This document shows positions 9,927 through 18,894 of a stretch of DNA of 64,000 nucleotides, one piece after another. The stretch comes from Bacillus sp. Marseille-P3661. GTDB lineage: Bacteria > Bacillota > Bacilli > Bacillales > Bacillaceae_J. The notes beneath the pieces were generated by a model. It did no database searches, was not told the origin of the DNA, and worked only from the letters and a program-made list of their open reading frames with translations. How positions within the stretch are numbered: the first letter of the stretch is position 1; every line of letters starts with the position of its first letter. The stretch lies in the NCBI RefSeq assembly GCF_900240995.1, contig NZ_LT965953.1:641303-705302 (forward strand). The letters run 5' to 3'. The position numbers were made by a program, and so were the translations under genes.

Positions 9927-10244
9927 TTATATTGAAGCAAGCTCCAAAATAGAACCAGTTTTTGCATCTACTAGAAATTCATATTGTTCAACTTCATTGT
10001 TAACTGTTCTTGTAATACCGCCTCGAAATACTTCATACTTAAGTTTATTTCTTTCAATGGCTTCCGGAATCACATGTATCCATGAACCATCAATTGGTCC
10101 TTCCTCTTTAAATGCCTGCTTAACCAATTTTAATGCTTGTTCTGATGAAATAGTTTGACCTTTAATGGTCTGACTTAAAATTGCACCTGTAAATAACCCG
10201 ACACTAAATCCAAGTACCATCTGACCCCATTTCATAATGCTCAC
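9927..10244 (-). CDS. ytzB: Membrane-anchored PepSY-domain protein YtzB
   Basis: A 105-residue protein with one N-terminal membrane segment (WGQMVLGFSVGLFTGAILS, about 6-24) followed by a single extracytoplasmic PepSY-like domain ending in YEFLVDAKTGSILELASI. PepSY domains are thought to inhibit or chaperone peptidases; its target is unknown. AGGAGTGAGC precedes the ATG on the minus strand. Position beside ytnP and ytoP matches B. subtilis YtzB. Confidence 0.82.
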   Translation of the reverse strand: MSIMKWGQMVLGFSVGLFTGAILSQTIKGQTISSEQALKLVKQAFKEEGPIDGSWIHVIPEAIERNKLKYEVFRGGITRTVNNEVEQYEFLVDAKTGSILELASI

Positions 10245-10499
10245 TCCTTTTATGATTTAACAAAGTGTAACTACATTATGGATTAAAGTATACATAAAAT
10301 ATAAAACAGTATTATCTAAAAAGGCTGTCTATTATATTATAAAGACTAAGTATTATATTTACACTTTATTAAAGTTTTTTTTAATAATTATCTTATTATG
10401 ATACATAAGTCTAGTTACTTATTACATGGAAAAGTGGCGTGTCTAGTAAAGATTATGTAAAATGGGATTAATAAACAATTTGGAAAGGGGCTATGTGGG

Positions 10500-11573
10500 A
10501 TGAACGAAAAAACATTAGACCTGTTTAAGAAATTAACAGAACTTCAAGGTGCACCTGGATTTGAACATAAAGTTAGACACTTTTTAAAAAAAGAGCTTAC
10601 AAAATATGCAGATGAGATCATTCAAGATAGATTAGGTGGCATTTTCGGTTATAAAAAGGGGCCAGATCATGGGCCGAGGGTTATGGTTGCTGGACATATG
10701 GATGAAGTAGGATTTATGGTAACAGATATTACCGAGAAAGGGATGATTCGCTTTCAACCACTTGGAGGCTGGTGGAATCAAGTATTACTAGCACAACGTG
10801 TTGAGATATTAACAGAAGAACGTTCGGTTATTGGTGTTATTGGTTCTATCCCACCGCATTTACTGGATGAATCTCAAAGAAAGAAACCGATGGAAGTTAA
10901 ACATATGTTGATTGATATTGGTGCAGATGATAAAGACGATGCTATCCGTTTAGGGATCAAACCGGGGTTGCCAATTGTACCGATTTGTCCTTTTACACCA
11001 ATGGCAAATAGTAAAAGAATTATGGCTAAAGCATGGGATAATCGGTATGGTTGTGGTTTAGCGCTAGAATTATTAGAGGAAGTGCATAAGGAAAGTCTTC
11101 CAAACCATCTTTATTCTGGTGCAACTGTACAAGAGGAAGTTGGTTTACGTGGGGCTCAGGTAGCAGCTAATTTAATAAAACCTGATATATTTTATGCATT
11201 AGATGCAAGTCCTGCTAATGATGCATCCGGAGATAAAGAAGCATTTGGTCAACTTGGCAAAGGTGCATTATTGCGTATTTTTGATCGGACAATGGTTACG
11301 CATCGTGGCATACGGGAATTTGTATTGGATACTGCTGAAAGCAATAATATTCCTTATCAGTACTTTGTATCACAAGGTGGTACGGATGCAGGTAGAGTAC
11401 ATGTATCAAACAGTGGGGTTCCGTCAGCAGTAATCGGAATTTGCTCCCGTTATATTCATACCTCTGCTTCCATAATTCATGTAGATGATTATGCAGCAGC
11501 AAAAGAATTACTTATTAAATTGGTGAAAAATACAGATCAAACAACAGTGGAAACTATTAAAAATCAAAATTAG
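10500..11573 (+). CDS. ytoP: M42 family glutamyl aminopeptidase/endoglucanase-like protein (YtoP)
   Basis: A 357-residue cytosolic dimetal aminopeptidase of the M42 family, which form large tetrahedral peptide-trimming complexes. Metal and catalytic positions are visible: H66/D68 in [11 protein letters not shown]180 in KAWDNRYG, E212-E213 in QEEVGLRG, D235 in ALDASP and the late H in YIHTS. The ATG at 10500 lies about 10 bases after GGAAAGGGG; an ATG at 10493 is out of frame. It heads a run of close genes (DUF84 NTPase, lipoprotein) that looks like one operon. Confidence 0.93.
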   Translation: MNEKTLDLFKKLTELQGAPGFEHKVRHFLKKELTKYADEIIQDRLGGIFGYKKGPDHGPRVMVAGHMDEVGFMVTDITEKGMIRFQPLGGWWNQVLLAQRVEILTEERSVIGVIGSIPPHLLDESQRKKPMEVKHMLIDIGADDKDDAIRLGIKPGLPIVPICPFTPMANSKRIMAKAWDNRYGCGLALELLEEVHKESLPNHLYSGATVQEEVGLRGAQVAANLIKPDIFYALDASPANDASGDKEAFGQLGKGALLRIFDRTMVTHRGIREFVLDTAESNNIPYQYFVSQGGTDAGRVHVSNSGVPSAVIGICSRYIHTSASIIHVDDYAAAKELLIKLVKNTDQTTVETIKNQN

Positions 11574-11591
11574 TGTTGAGAAGGAAACATA

Positions 11592-12119
11592 ATGAACAGA
11601 ATTGCAGTTGGTTCAAAAAATAAAACAAAAGTTGGAGCAGTACAATCCGTTTTTGAAGATATACAAAATGTCACAATTATTCCTATAGATGTCCCATCAG
11701 GTGTATCTGCTCAACCGTTGTCAGACGAGGAAACCATGAATGGTGCAAAGAATCGCGCCAAACAGGCACGGCAAGAAACGGAAAGTGAGTTAGGTATTGG
11801 TCTAGAAGGCGGTGTGGTTGAAACAAAAGAAGGAATGATGTTATGTAATTGGGGTGCCCTTGAGATAACTGATGGTCGGATATTTGTTGCTAGCGGGGCC
11901 AAAATATTTTTACCCAATGAAATAGCACAAGGTATTAGAAACGGAAAAGAGCTATCACAGGTAATGGATGAGTATACGTCATTGCATAATGTTCGATCTA
12001 AAGAAGGTGCGATTGGCATATTTACGAATGGACTTGTTCAACGTGAAGAAATGTTTAGCCATATTGTAAAGCTCCTTTTAGGCCAATATTTATATTTTAC
12101 TTCTCATCCGAGAAAGTAA
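11592..12119 (+). CDS. DUF84 (YjjX-like) inosine/xanthosine triphosphatase
   Basis: A 175-residue house-cleaning NTPase. The opening VGSKNKTKVGAVQSVF is the P-loop-like start of the YjjX/ITPase fold, and the stretch ESELGIGLEGGVVE (about 65-77) is the second conserved block. Members hydrolyse ITP/XTP to keep deaminated purines out of nucleic acids. It starts 18 bases after ytoP with AAGGAAA upstream, so it is co-transcribed. Confidence 0.85.
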   Translation: MNRIAVGSKNKTKVGAVQSVFEDIQNVTIIPIDVPSGVSAQPLSDEETMNGAKNRAKQARQETESELGIGLEGGVVETKEGMMLCNWGALEITDGRIFVASGAKIFLPNEIAQGIRNGKELSQVMDEYTSLHNVRSKEGAIGIFTNGLVQREEMFSHIVKLLLGQYLYFTSHPRK

Positions 12120-12134
12120 AGGAGAGTTATAAAA

Positions 12135-12650
12135 ATGAAGGTTGTAAAACGACTACCGGTTATTTTCTTATTAATTGCTATACTAACGGGCTGTGGAACT
12201 TCACAGCAAGAAGCTGTACAACAGTCAAAGATTGTTGTAGAGGAAACCTTTAATGCTGAAACTATTGAACCTAACCAAAATGCTAAAGGTTTCACCTATT
12301 ATTTACCAGATGATTTTGATGTGGAATCAGAATTAGATAATAACTTAATTTTAACAAGGGGTAAGGATGAATACATTTTATTTGTAAATCCGTTAGAAGA
12401 TCCCAATAGTCAAGAAATTTTTGAAACACTAAAAAATAATGAAGAAACGGAATTGCAATCATTTTCTAATGAAAGTCAATTTGGATATATTAGCGTAACG
12501 TCTCTGGAGGATGAAAAGCTATCAGAATTAATTGTTGGAATCGGTGGAATTAAGTTAACTACACAAACAACTGCCAACAATATGGTTGATAATTCAAAAG
12601 TTATGATGGAAATTGTTAAATCCATTGATTATGAGGAAAAAGAACAATAA
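12135..12650 (+). CDS. Predicted lipoprotein of unknown function
   Basis: A 171-residue protein with a type II signal peptide: basic MKVVKR, hydrophobic core and lipobox LTGC with the lipidated Cys at 20. The mature part is acidic and alternates charged and hydrophobic residues, as in small DUF4367/PsbP-like folds, but no family is clear. AGGAGAG is about 10 bases before the ATG, and the gene is 15 bases from the NTPase stop, so it ends the ytoP operon. Transcription may run on into the structured leader that follows. Confidence 0.75.
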   Translation: MKVVKRLPVIFLLIAILTGCGTSQQEAVQQSKIVVEETFNAETIEPNQNAKGFTYYLPDDFDVESELDNNLILTRGKDEYILFVNPLEDPNSQEIFETLKNNEETELQSFSNESQFGYISVTSLEDEKLSELIVGIGGIKLTTQTTANNMVDNSKVMMEIVKSIDYEEKEQ

Positions 12651-12686
12651 TTTCGAGTTCAAAATTGCTAAGAACGACGTGCATAT

Positions 12687-12804
12687 AAAAGACCTCTTGA
12701 TTTCGCTTATACATGCTATCCAGCTCACAGATAGTATAAGAAAACAAAAAGTTACTCCTATTCTTTGGACGGAAACAATGTTTTCTTAGTGATTGGGGTC
12801 TTTT
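12687..12804 (+). ncRNA. Putative cis-regulatory RNA, copy A (three-way junction) upstream of the PfoR/EIIC-like gene
   Basis: A multi-helix element read directly from the bases. P1 pairs 12687-12696 with 12795-12804 (10 bp, one G-U). P2 pairs GCTATC (12715-12720) with GATAGT (12730-12735). P3 pairs GAAAAC (12740-12745) with GTTTTC (12780-12785). Junction strands are ACAT before P2, ATAA between P2 and P3, and TTAGTGATT before P1. These junction bases recur almost exactly in the element at 18895-19008. The 3' arm of P1 runs into five T, so P1 itself may act as an attenuator. No match to a known riboswitch is recognised. Confidence 0.6.
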
Positions 12805-12915
12805 TGTATTTAAATTAGGATTTAAAGGAAATATGTACATAAAACAAGTTTTTATTAATGCTGTATCTTTAAATAATAGGAAGATAGATCTTCAGCATAG
12901 GAGGGTTAGCTATAT

Positions 12916-13935
12916 ATGCGTTCGTTTTTTCATAAAAAAGGAGTTAGCTTATCGCCAACAGCCTACTTCATAACTGCATTAAGTTATATGGCGTTAGGAT
13001 TATTTTCATCTTTAATTATTGGGTTAATAATAAAAACGATTGGGGAACAAATTCAGAGTCCAACGATTAGCCAATTATTAATTGATATGGGCTCTATGGC
13101 CATGGGGTTAATGGGCCCAGCTATAGGTGTAGCGGTTGCATATGGGTTAAATGCCCCCCCTCTAGTAATCTTTGCAAGTATTGTTAGTGGTGCAGCTGGT
13201 TCTGAATTAGGCGGCCCTGCGGGGGCGTATATCTCAGCACTGCTATCCACTGAGTTAGGTAAATTGGTTAGTAAGGAAACGAAAATAGACATTCTTATTA
13301 CTCCATTTGTAACAATCGCCGTGGGTTTTTTATCAGCACTATTTCTTGGAACTTGGATTGATCGTTTTCTAAGAGGTTTCGGCTCTATTGTTATGTGGTC
13401 AACTGAACAACGCCCGTTTATTATGGGAATTTTGGTGGCGGTGTTAATGGGACTAGCATTAACTGCTCCAATTTCGAGTGCTGCTATTGCGATTATGTTA
13501 GACCTAAGTGGAATAGCCGCTGGTGCAGCCACAATTGGTTGTGCAGCTCAAATGGTGGGCTTTGCGGTATCAAGCTATCGTGAAAATGGCTTTGGCGGCT
13601 TGATTGCACAGGGAATTGGCACATCAATGCTCCAAGTATCTAATATTATAAAAAAACCAATTATTTTGATTCCACCAACTATAGCAGGAGCAGTATTAGC
13701 CCCATTTGGAACAATTTGGGCAAACATGATTAATAATCCTTCAGGTGCCGGGATGGGAACTAGTGGTTTAGTAGGTCAAATTATGACGTTCACCGAAATG
13801 GGTTTTTCATCTGAAGTCTTATTTAAAGTGTTAATATTGCATATTATTGGCCCGGCAATCATTAGTTTGTTACTATCAGAATGGATGCGAAAAAAAGGAT
13901 GGATCAAATTTGGTGATATGAAAATAGATTACTAA
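12916..13935 (+). CDS. PTS EIIC-type membrane protein, PfoR-like (PTS_EIIC_2 family)
   Basis: A 339-residue polytopic membrane protein with about nine hydrophobic segments and glycine-rich loops (GLMGPAIGVAVAYGL, GAAGSELGGPAGAY, GCAAQMVGFAVSSYREN). These match the stand-alone EIIC-like family that includes the Clostridium regulator PfoR. No EIIA or EIIB gene is nearby, so sugar transport by a full PTS is unlikely; substrate and role are unknown. GGAGGG is about 8 bases before the ATG. It is preceded by the structured leader at 12687-12804 and followed 12 bases later by ytpP. It interrupts the B. subtilis-like gene order. Confidence 0.78.
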   Translation: MRSFFHKKGVSLSPTAYFITALSYMALGLFSSLIIGLIIKTIGEQIQSPTISQLLIDMGSMAMGLMGPAIGVAVAYGLNAPPLVIFASIVSGAAGSELGGPAGAYISALLSTELGKLVSKETKIDILITPFVTIAVGFLSALFLGTWIDRFLRGFGSIVMWSTEQRPFIMGILVAVLMGLALTAPISSAAIAIMLDLSGIAAGAATIGCAAQMVGFAVSSYRENGFGGLIAQGIGTSMLQVSNIIKKPIILIPPTIAGAVLAPFGTIWANMINNPSGAGMGTSGLVGQIMTFTEMGFSSEVLFKVLILHIIGPAIISLLLSEWMRKKGWIKFGDMKIDY

Positions 13936-13947
13936 TTGGAGGATTAT

Positions 13948-14262
13948 ATGAAAAACATCAAGACAATTGAAAAGTTTCATACAATTAAAGAAACGGAAAA
14001 TGCAATCTTTGTCTTTTCAGCTGATTGGTGTCCAGATTGCCGAGTAATTGAGCCGATCTTACCTGAGATAGAAAAGGAATTTCCGATGTTCCAATTTTAT
14101 CATGTTGATCGAGATCAATTTATTGATTTATGTGGAGAACTGGATGTCTTCGGCATACCAAGTTTTATTGCATTTAAAGAGGGAACTGAAGCCGGCCGCT
14201 TTGTTAGTAAAGACCGAAAAACTAAAGAAGAAGTTGAGCAATTTATACGTGAATTGAATTAG
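13948..14262 (+). CDS. ytpP: Thioredoxin-like protein YtpP
   Basis: A 104-residue thioredoxin fold. The active site is WCPDC (in SADWCPDCRVIEP) instead of the usual WCGPC. The cis-proline is kept in FGIPSFIAF. A GGAGG lies 5 bases before the ATG at 13948; an upstream TTG at 13936 would overlap that site and is rejected. It may act as a thiol reductant or in oxidant response; the partner is unknown. It follows the EIIC-like gene closely. Confidence 0.87.
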   Translation: MKNIKTIEKFHTIKETENAIFVFSADWCPDCRVIEPILPEIEKEFPMFQFYHVDRDQFIDLCGELDVFGIPSFIAFKEGTEAGRFVSKDRKTKEEVEQFIRELN

Positions 14263-14302
14263 GGGGAATTATAGCCCTGCCTAAGGAAGGTTGTTGGTAT
14301 AT

Positions 14303-15103
14303 ATGGAAATGACTAATTTGAAAATGAAAAAGCTTCTGATGGATCGACTAGCTAGAGAAAACTTTTCTATTATATATGACCATGAAAACAAACAGCTAAG
14401 AATTGAAGATAAAGATACAAAAAAAGGGATCACCGTATCAATACCTACAGTTGTTTCTAAATGGGAAGAAAAAAAAGAGAAAGCTGTTGACGAAATTGTT
14501 TATCATATTGAGGAAGCATTAAAAGCAATGACCGGAGTTCAAAAGCTTGAAGGGAAAGAGAAATATATCTTCCCAGTTATTCGTTCTACTTCGTTTCCTA
14601 CTGAAACAAAGGATGGAAAAAAGCTCATCTATGATGAGCATACAGCTGAAACTAGAATTTATTATGCAATCGATTTAGGAAGTTCTTATCGGTTAATCGA
14701 TTTTCCTTTTGTTGAACAAGAGGGATGGAATGAGGAGCGGATTAAGCAGGTTGCCAGGTTTAATGTGAGGTCTTTAAAGATTGAGCTTAAAGAGGATGAA
14801 GTTGCCGGAAATAAATTTTATTTCCTCAATACAAATGATGGGTATGACGCCAGTCGTATTTTAAATGAATCATTGCTAGAGAAAATGGCTAGCCAAATAA
14901 AGGGAGCAATGGCAGTTGCTGTACCACATCAAGATGTACTTATTTTTGCAGATATTGAAAACGATACTGGATATAATGTGCTCGGGCAAATGGTCATGCA
15001 CTTTTTTACAGAAGGACAAATCCCAATAACGGCACTTCCTTTCATATACGAAAATAAAGAGCTTGAACCTATATTTGTACTTGCTCATAATAAGCCTGAG
15101 TAA
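14303..15103 (+). CDS. ytpQ: DUF1444 protein YtpQ
   Basis: A 266-residue soluble protein of the DUF1444/YtpQ family. Its start MEMTNLKMKKLLMDRL aligns with the known YtpQ start, which favours the ATG at 14303 over TTG codons at 14291 and 14294. The AAGGAAGG before it is then a rather long 12 bases away. The blocks RIEDKDTKKGI and WEEKKEKAVDEIVYHIEEAL are family-like. Function is unknown; homologues occur with ytpP. In B. subtilis ytpR follows, but here the next gene is sftA. Confidence 0.82.
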   Translation: MEMTNLKMKKLLMDRLARENFSIIYDHENKQLRIEDKDTKKGITVSIPTVVSKWEEKKEKAVDEIVYHIEEALKAMTGVQKLEGKEKYIFPVIRSTSFPTETKDGKKLIYDEHTAETRIYYAIDLGSSYRLIDFPFVEQEGWNEERIKQVARFNVRSLKIELKEDEVAGNKFYFLNTNDGYDASRILNESLLEKMASQIKGAMAVAVPHQDVLIFADIENDTGYNVLGQMVMHFFTEGQIPITALPFIYENKELEPIFVLAHNKPE

Positions 15104-15108
15104 ATTCG

Positions 15109-15138
15109 AAGACATGGTAGAATACCATGTCTTTTTCT
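15109..15138 (+). terminator. Terminator after ytpQ
   Basis: 11-bp stem AAGACATGGTA / TACCATGTCTT around GAA, followed by T residues. Confidence 0.88.
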
Positions 15139-15285
15139 AAATATAAGCTGTTATAGGACTTTTTTGTATCAAGTCTTCCTTGCTACAAATGAACTATTTT
15201 AAGATTCTTGTTCTTAGTGTATATACGGAAACCTGAATTTATCTTAAAATAGTATGAAGATTAGGTTTTAGAAAGAGTGATAACA

Positions 15286-18200
15286 ATGAGTAATTGGTTT
15301 AAAAAGTTTTTTGGTTTAACAGGTGACGATGATAATGATCAGATGCAACCGGTACATAAACATACGTCTAACAAAAAAAATACTTTATATAACAAGTCTA
15401 AAAATGAAGCAAAGGTTGTGTACGACTATCCAAAAGGAAATTTTAGATTTCCTGTTATTCCTGATGAAAATAATGGGCTACCTGTATCGCAAAATAGAAA
15501 GATAGAACAAGCACCTACAAATTTTAGACAAAAAAATAATCAAAGCTCACCTAAAGAAAGAGTTCGTAAAACTCCTAAAAGAAATGTAGAGCATGAAAAT
15601 GATAGGTACTCAGAGGTCAATAGTTCGCAGTCTGTATCATTAACAAGGAAGGAATTTCGTAATGTACAGCCAAAGAAAGTTGAACCTCCTGCAGAAAAGA
15701 ATAATCCATTTAAACCAACAGAAGTTCCTTCACCGGTATATGGATTTAAGAAACGTGAAAAGGATTCACTGCAACAGAGGGATTCTCAACAGGAACCTGT
15801 GGCTTTGACTTTTGATCAGGAGTTATCTGTAAATCGTGTTGAGGATAGTGGATTTGAACAAGTACCAACATTAGTAAACTTTGTAACTGGTAAAAGCAAT
15901 GAAAACAAGCATGATATAAAAACAGATAGAAATTTTCAGCATGATTTATCCAAAGACTATGAGGAGAAATCTGATGCAGATGTGGTTAAAGAAGAGCAGT
16001 TTCCAGAAATGTTGCAGCCAGATGCTGCACAGGGACTGGCAATTGAGAAAGAGCCGGTGTTGGGCATAGTCCATGAGGAAGTGGTGGAAGAAGAGCCGGC
16101 AGTGACCGTAGCCCAAGTGAAGAAAGTGGAGGCTATGCCGGCAGAGGATGTAGCTCTAGAGGAAGTAAAGGAAGAAACACCATTTGAGAATGGAGTCCAA
16201 GAGGAAACAGAGGTACAGGTATTGCTAGAGAGTATCACTTTAGATGAAGAATTCGAGGAAACGTCGATAGAGGGCGCAGTCCAAGTGGAAACACCTGAAG
16301 AAAAGTCGTTTGAGAATGTAGCTCAAGAGGAAACAGAGGTACAGGCTTTGCGAGAGAGTCCCACTCTAGAGAAAGAAATCGAAGAAACGTCGATAGAGAG
16401 TGCAGTCCAAGTGGAAACACTAGAAGAAGAGCCGCTTGAGAATGTAGCTCAAGAGGAAACAGAGGTACAGGCTTTGCGAGAGAGTCCCACTCTAGAGAGA
16501 GAAATCGAAGAAGCGTCGATAGAGAACGCAGTTCAAGTGGAAACACTAGAGGAAGAGCCGCTTGAGAATGTAGCTCAAGAGGAAACAGAGGTACAGGTTT
16601 CGCAAGAAAATATAACTCTAGAGGAAGAACTTGAGGAAGTGTCTATAGAGAGCAGCACAGACCAAGTGGAAACACTGGCAGAAGGGCGTATCGAGAATAT
16701 AGCTCAAGCGGAAGTATTAGATGTGGAGACAAAAAAAGACCAAGAGACATTTGTTGTGGAAAAATTAGCTGTAGAGTATGAACTAAAAGAAACTTCTAGT
16801 GTACAAGGCCAATCGGAACAACAGTCAGTCTCAGATACGCTTAAATCTAACCCTATAGATGAACATACAATCTTTGAACAAAGTTTAGAGATCGTAGATA
16901 GCGAAAGAGATCTAGTTGCAGAAAAATCCAAACTAGGCGAAATTAAAATGCAGCTCGATGAGAGTTCAGAAAATGTTCATTCTGCAATTAATCAACTCTA
17001 TAGTGAAGTAGCTGTCAGCATTGAAACAGAAGAGCCCCAAGTTGAAATGCTTGATGTACAAAATAATGATAAAAACTTAGCTGACGTTGATCATCAAAGA
17101 CATGATTCTAGCCAAGACGAGACAATTGTTAATGTACAAAGTAAAGAAACTAAAGGGGTACAGACACTGAAGAAAAAAGATCCATTAACTTGGAATGGAA
17201 AAGTGGTTCCTTTTAATGTAATGATGTTTAAACAAGATAAGCAAAAGTTAAGTATATCTACAACATCTGAACCGGTTAAACGTGAACCATCCACTAAGCC
17301 AGGATTGAATCTTTTAGATGTGCCACCAACAGAAATTGATGATGACCAAGAGTGGATTCAGGAACAGTGCGAATTATTAAATACTGCATTTGAAAGCTTT
17401 AATGTAGGAGCAAAAGTTGTAAAGGCGACAAAAGGTCCTGCAGTTACACAATTTGAAGTTCATCCAGAGCATGGGGTGCGAGTAAATAAAATAACGAATT
17501 TAAGTGATGATTTAAAGCTTGCACTAGCCGCCAAAGATATTCGGATCGAGGCGCCAATTCCAGGTAAGAACACAATCGGGATAGAGGTTCCAAACCGTAA
17601 AAGTCGACCGGTATTAATACGTGAGATCCTTAGGAGTCCAGTGTTCCAACAAAGTAATTCTCCGCTTGTAGTTGCTTTGGGGTTAGATATTTCAGGGCAG
17701 CCTGTAGTAACAGATTTAAAAAAGATGCCACATGGACTGATTGCTGGAGCTACAGGTTCTGGAAAAAGTGTATGTATTAACTCAATAATTGTAAGTTTGC
17801 TATATAAAGCATCTCCGCATGAAGTAAAACTTTTGTTGGTTGACCCTAAAATGGTTGAATTAGCGCCTTACAATGACATTCCGCATTTAGTAAGTCCGGT
17901 TATTACGGATGTAAAAGCTGCTACTGCCGCACTGAAATGGGCTGTTGAAGAAATGGAAAGACGATATGAGCTTTTTGCTCATGAAGGAGTAAGAGACATT
18001 TCCCGTTTTAATGAAAAAGTTTTAAGGGAAAATGAGAAGGCAGAAACGATGCCGTATTTAGTGATCATAATTGATGAGTTAGCTGATTTAATGATGGTAT
18101 CGCCAGCCGATGTAGAAGATGCTATTTGTAGGATTGCTCAAAAAGCGAGGGCTTGTGGAATCCACTTATTGTTAGCCACACAACGACCATCAGTTGATGT

Positions 18201-18708
18201 AATCACCGGCCTTATTAAAGCGAATATACCAACAAGAATTGCGTTTTCAGTATCGTCGCAAGTTGATTCAAGAACAATCATTGATATAAGTGGTGCTGAA
18301 AAGCTATTGGGTAAGGGAGATATGCTTTTATTAGAAAACGGTTCTAATAAGCCTGTTCGTGTTCAAGGTAATTTTGTATCTGACGATGAAATCGAACGAG
18401 TAACAAAATATGTGAGGAGTCAATCAGAACCTAACTATTTATTTGTTCAGGAAGAACTTATGAAACAGACTAATGATATTGTTGGGGAAGATGAGCTTTT
18501 TATCGAAGCATGTGAATTTATTATTGAACAAGAAGGTGCATCTGCCTCAAGTATTCAACGTCGTTTTAGAGTAGGGTATAATCGTGCAGCAAGATTAATA
18601 GATATGATGGAGGCACAGGGAATAGTTTCCGAAGCTAAAGGATCAAAACCACGAGATGTCCTTATAACTAAAGAACAGTTCGAAAAAATGCAAAAGGGTA
18701 GCTTCTAA
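15286..18708 (+). CDS. sftA: DNA translocase SftA (soluble FtsK/SpoIIIE homologue) with expanded repeat linker
   Basis: A 1140-residue soluble FtsK-family motor that moves chromosome DNA away from the closing septum. There are no membrane segments, unlike SpoIIIE. Residues 1 to about 650 form a charged, Glu-rich linker. The motor follows, with Walker A GATGSGKS at 821-828, VDPKMVEL and Walker B VIIIDELADLMM at about 926. A C-terminal winged-helix gamma domain (about 1067-1135; RRFRVGYNRAARLID) reads DNA polarity. B. subtilis SftA is about 950 residues; the excess lies in the linker, which carries four 42-43-residue repeats (nucleotides 16201-16707). The ATG at 15286 is preferred over GTG 15277, since AAAGAG sits 8 bases before it. 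Confidence 0.93.
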   Translation: MSNWFKKFFGLTGDDDNDQMQPVHKHTSNKKNTLYNKSKNEAKVVYDYPKGNFRFPVIPDENNGLPVSQNRKIEQAPTNFRQKNNQSSPKERVRKTPKRNVEHENDRYSEVNSSQSVSLTRKEFRNVQPKKVEPPAEKNNPFKPTEVPSPVYGFKKREKDSLQQRDSQQEPVALTFDQELSVNRVEDSGFEQVPTLVNFVTGKSNENKHDIKTDRNFQHDLSKDYEEKSDADVVKEEQFPEMLQPDAAQGLAIEKEPVLGIVHEEVVEEEPAVTVAQVKKVEAMPAEDVALEEVKEETPFENGVQEETEVQVLLESITLDEEFEETSIEGAVQVETPEEKSFENVAQEETEVQALRESPTLEKEIEETSIESAVQVETLEEEPLENVAQEETEVQALRESPTLEREIEEASIENAVQVETLEEEPLENVAQEETEVQVSQENITLEEELEEVSIESSTDQVETLAEGRIENIAQAEVLDVETKKDQETFVVEKLAVEYELKETSSVQGQSEQQSVSDTLKSNPIDEHTIFEQSLEIVDSERDLVAEKSKLGEIKMQLDESSENVHSAINQLYSEVAVSIETEEPQVEMLDVQNNDKNLADVDHQRHDSSQDETIVNVQSKETKGVQTLKKKDPLTWNGKVVPFNVMMFKQDKQKLSISTTSEPVKREPSTKPGLNLLDVPPTEIDDDQEWIQEQCELLNTAFESFNVGAKVVKATKGPAVTQFEVHPEHGVRVNKITNLSDDLKLALAAKDIRIEAPIPGKNTIGIEVPNRKSRPVLIREILRSPVFQQSNSPLVVALGLDISGQPVVTDLKKMPHGLIAGATGSGKSVCINSIIVSLLYKASPHEVKLLLVDPKMVELAPYNDIPHLVSPVITDVKAATAALKWAVEEMERRYELFAHEGVRDISRFNEKVLRENEKAETMPYLVIIIDELADLMMVSPADVEDAICRIAQKARACGIHLLLATQRPSVDVITGLIKANIPTRIAFSVSSQVDSRTIIDISGAEKLLGKGDMLLLENGSNKPVRVQGNFVSDDEIERVTKYVRSQSEPNYLFVQEELMKQTNDIVGEDELFIEACEFIIEQEGASASSIQRRFRVGYNRAARLIDMMEAQGIVSEAKGSKPRDVLITKEQFEKMQKGSF
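16201..16707 (+). repeat. Four direct 126-bp repeats inside sftA
   Basis: Units start at 16201, 16327, 16453 and 16579, an exact 126-bp spacing, all in frame. The last unit is 129 bp. Each encodes 42-43 residues beginning EETEVQ and ending EN(V/I)AQ, rich in Glu, Val and Ser. Units 2 and 3 are nearly identical at the DNA level (EETEVQALRESPTLE in both), so the duplication is recent or kept uniform by recombination. Confidence 0.93.
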
Positions 18709-18725
18709 TTGGAGCTACCCTTTTT
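18692..18725 (+). terminator. Terminator overlapping the 3' end of sftA
   Basis: 12-bp stem AAAAGGGTAGCT / AGCTACCCTTTT plus a T-tract. The sftA stop codon lies in the loop, so the stem's 5' arm is coding. Confidence 0.9.
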
Positions 18726-18777
18726 AAAAAGAAGAAATTAACGGAATTTAGGCGCTGATAGTGGGAAAGTGTTGAAA

Positions 18778-18806
18778 TTGACACATATGCATATTTCTAG
18801 TTTAAT
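18778..18806 (+). promoter_or_regulatory. Sigma-A promoter for the TAXI transporter leader
   Basis: TTGACA (18778-18783), a 17-base spacer, then TTTAAT (18801-18806). This predicts a start near 18813 and a leader of about 220 bases that contains the structured element at 18895-19008. Confidence 0.68.
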
Positions 18807-18894
18807 AGGAATATACTGTTATATATTATTTTAGAACTGTATCAGTCTCTAACTTCTAAAAAGTTGTCCATAGATAAATAAAACAATTTACTTG

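Noticed and set aside
12916-13935. Complete sugar PTS
   Set aside because: Only an EIIC-like membrane protein is present, with no EIIA/EIIB genes nearby; the PfoR-like family is known to stand alone.
16235-16546. Long open frame on the minus strand opposite sftA
   Set aside because: It is the shadow of the Glu-rich repeats; periodic composition keeps the opposite frame open, and it has no ribosome-binding site.
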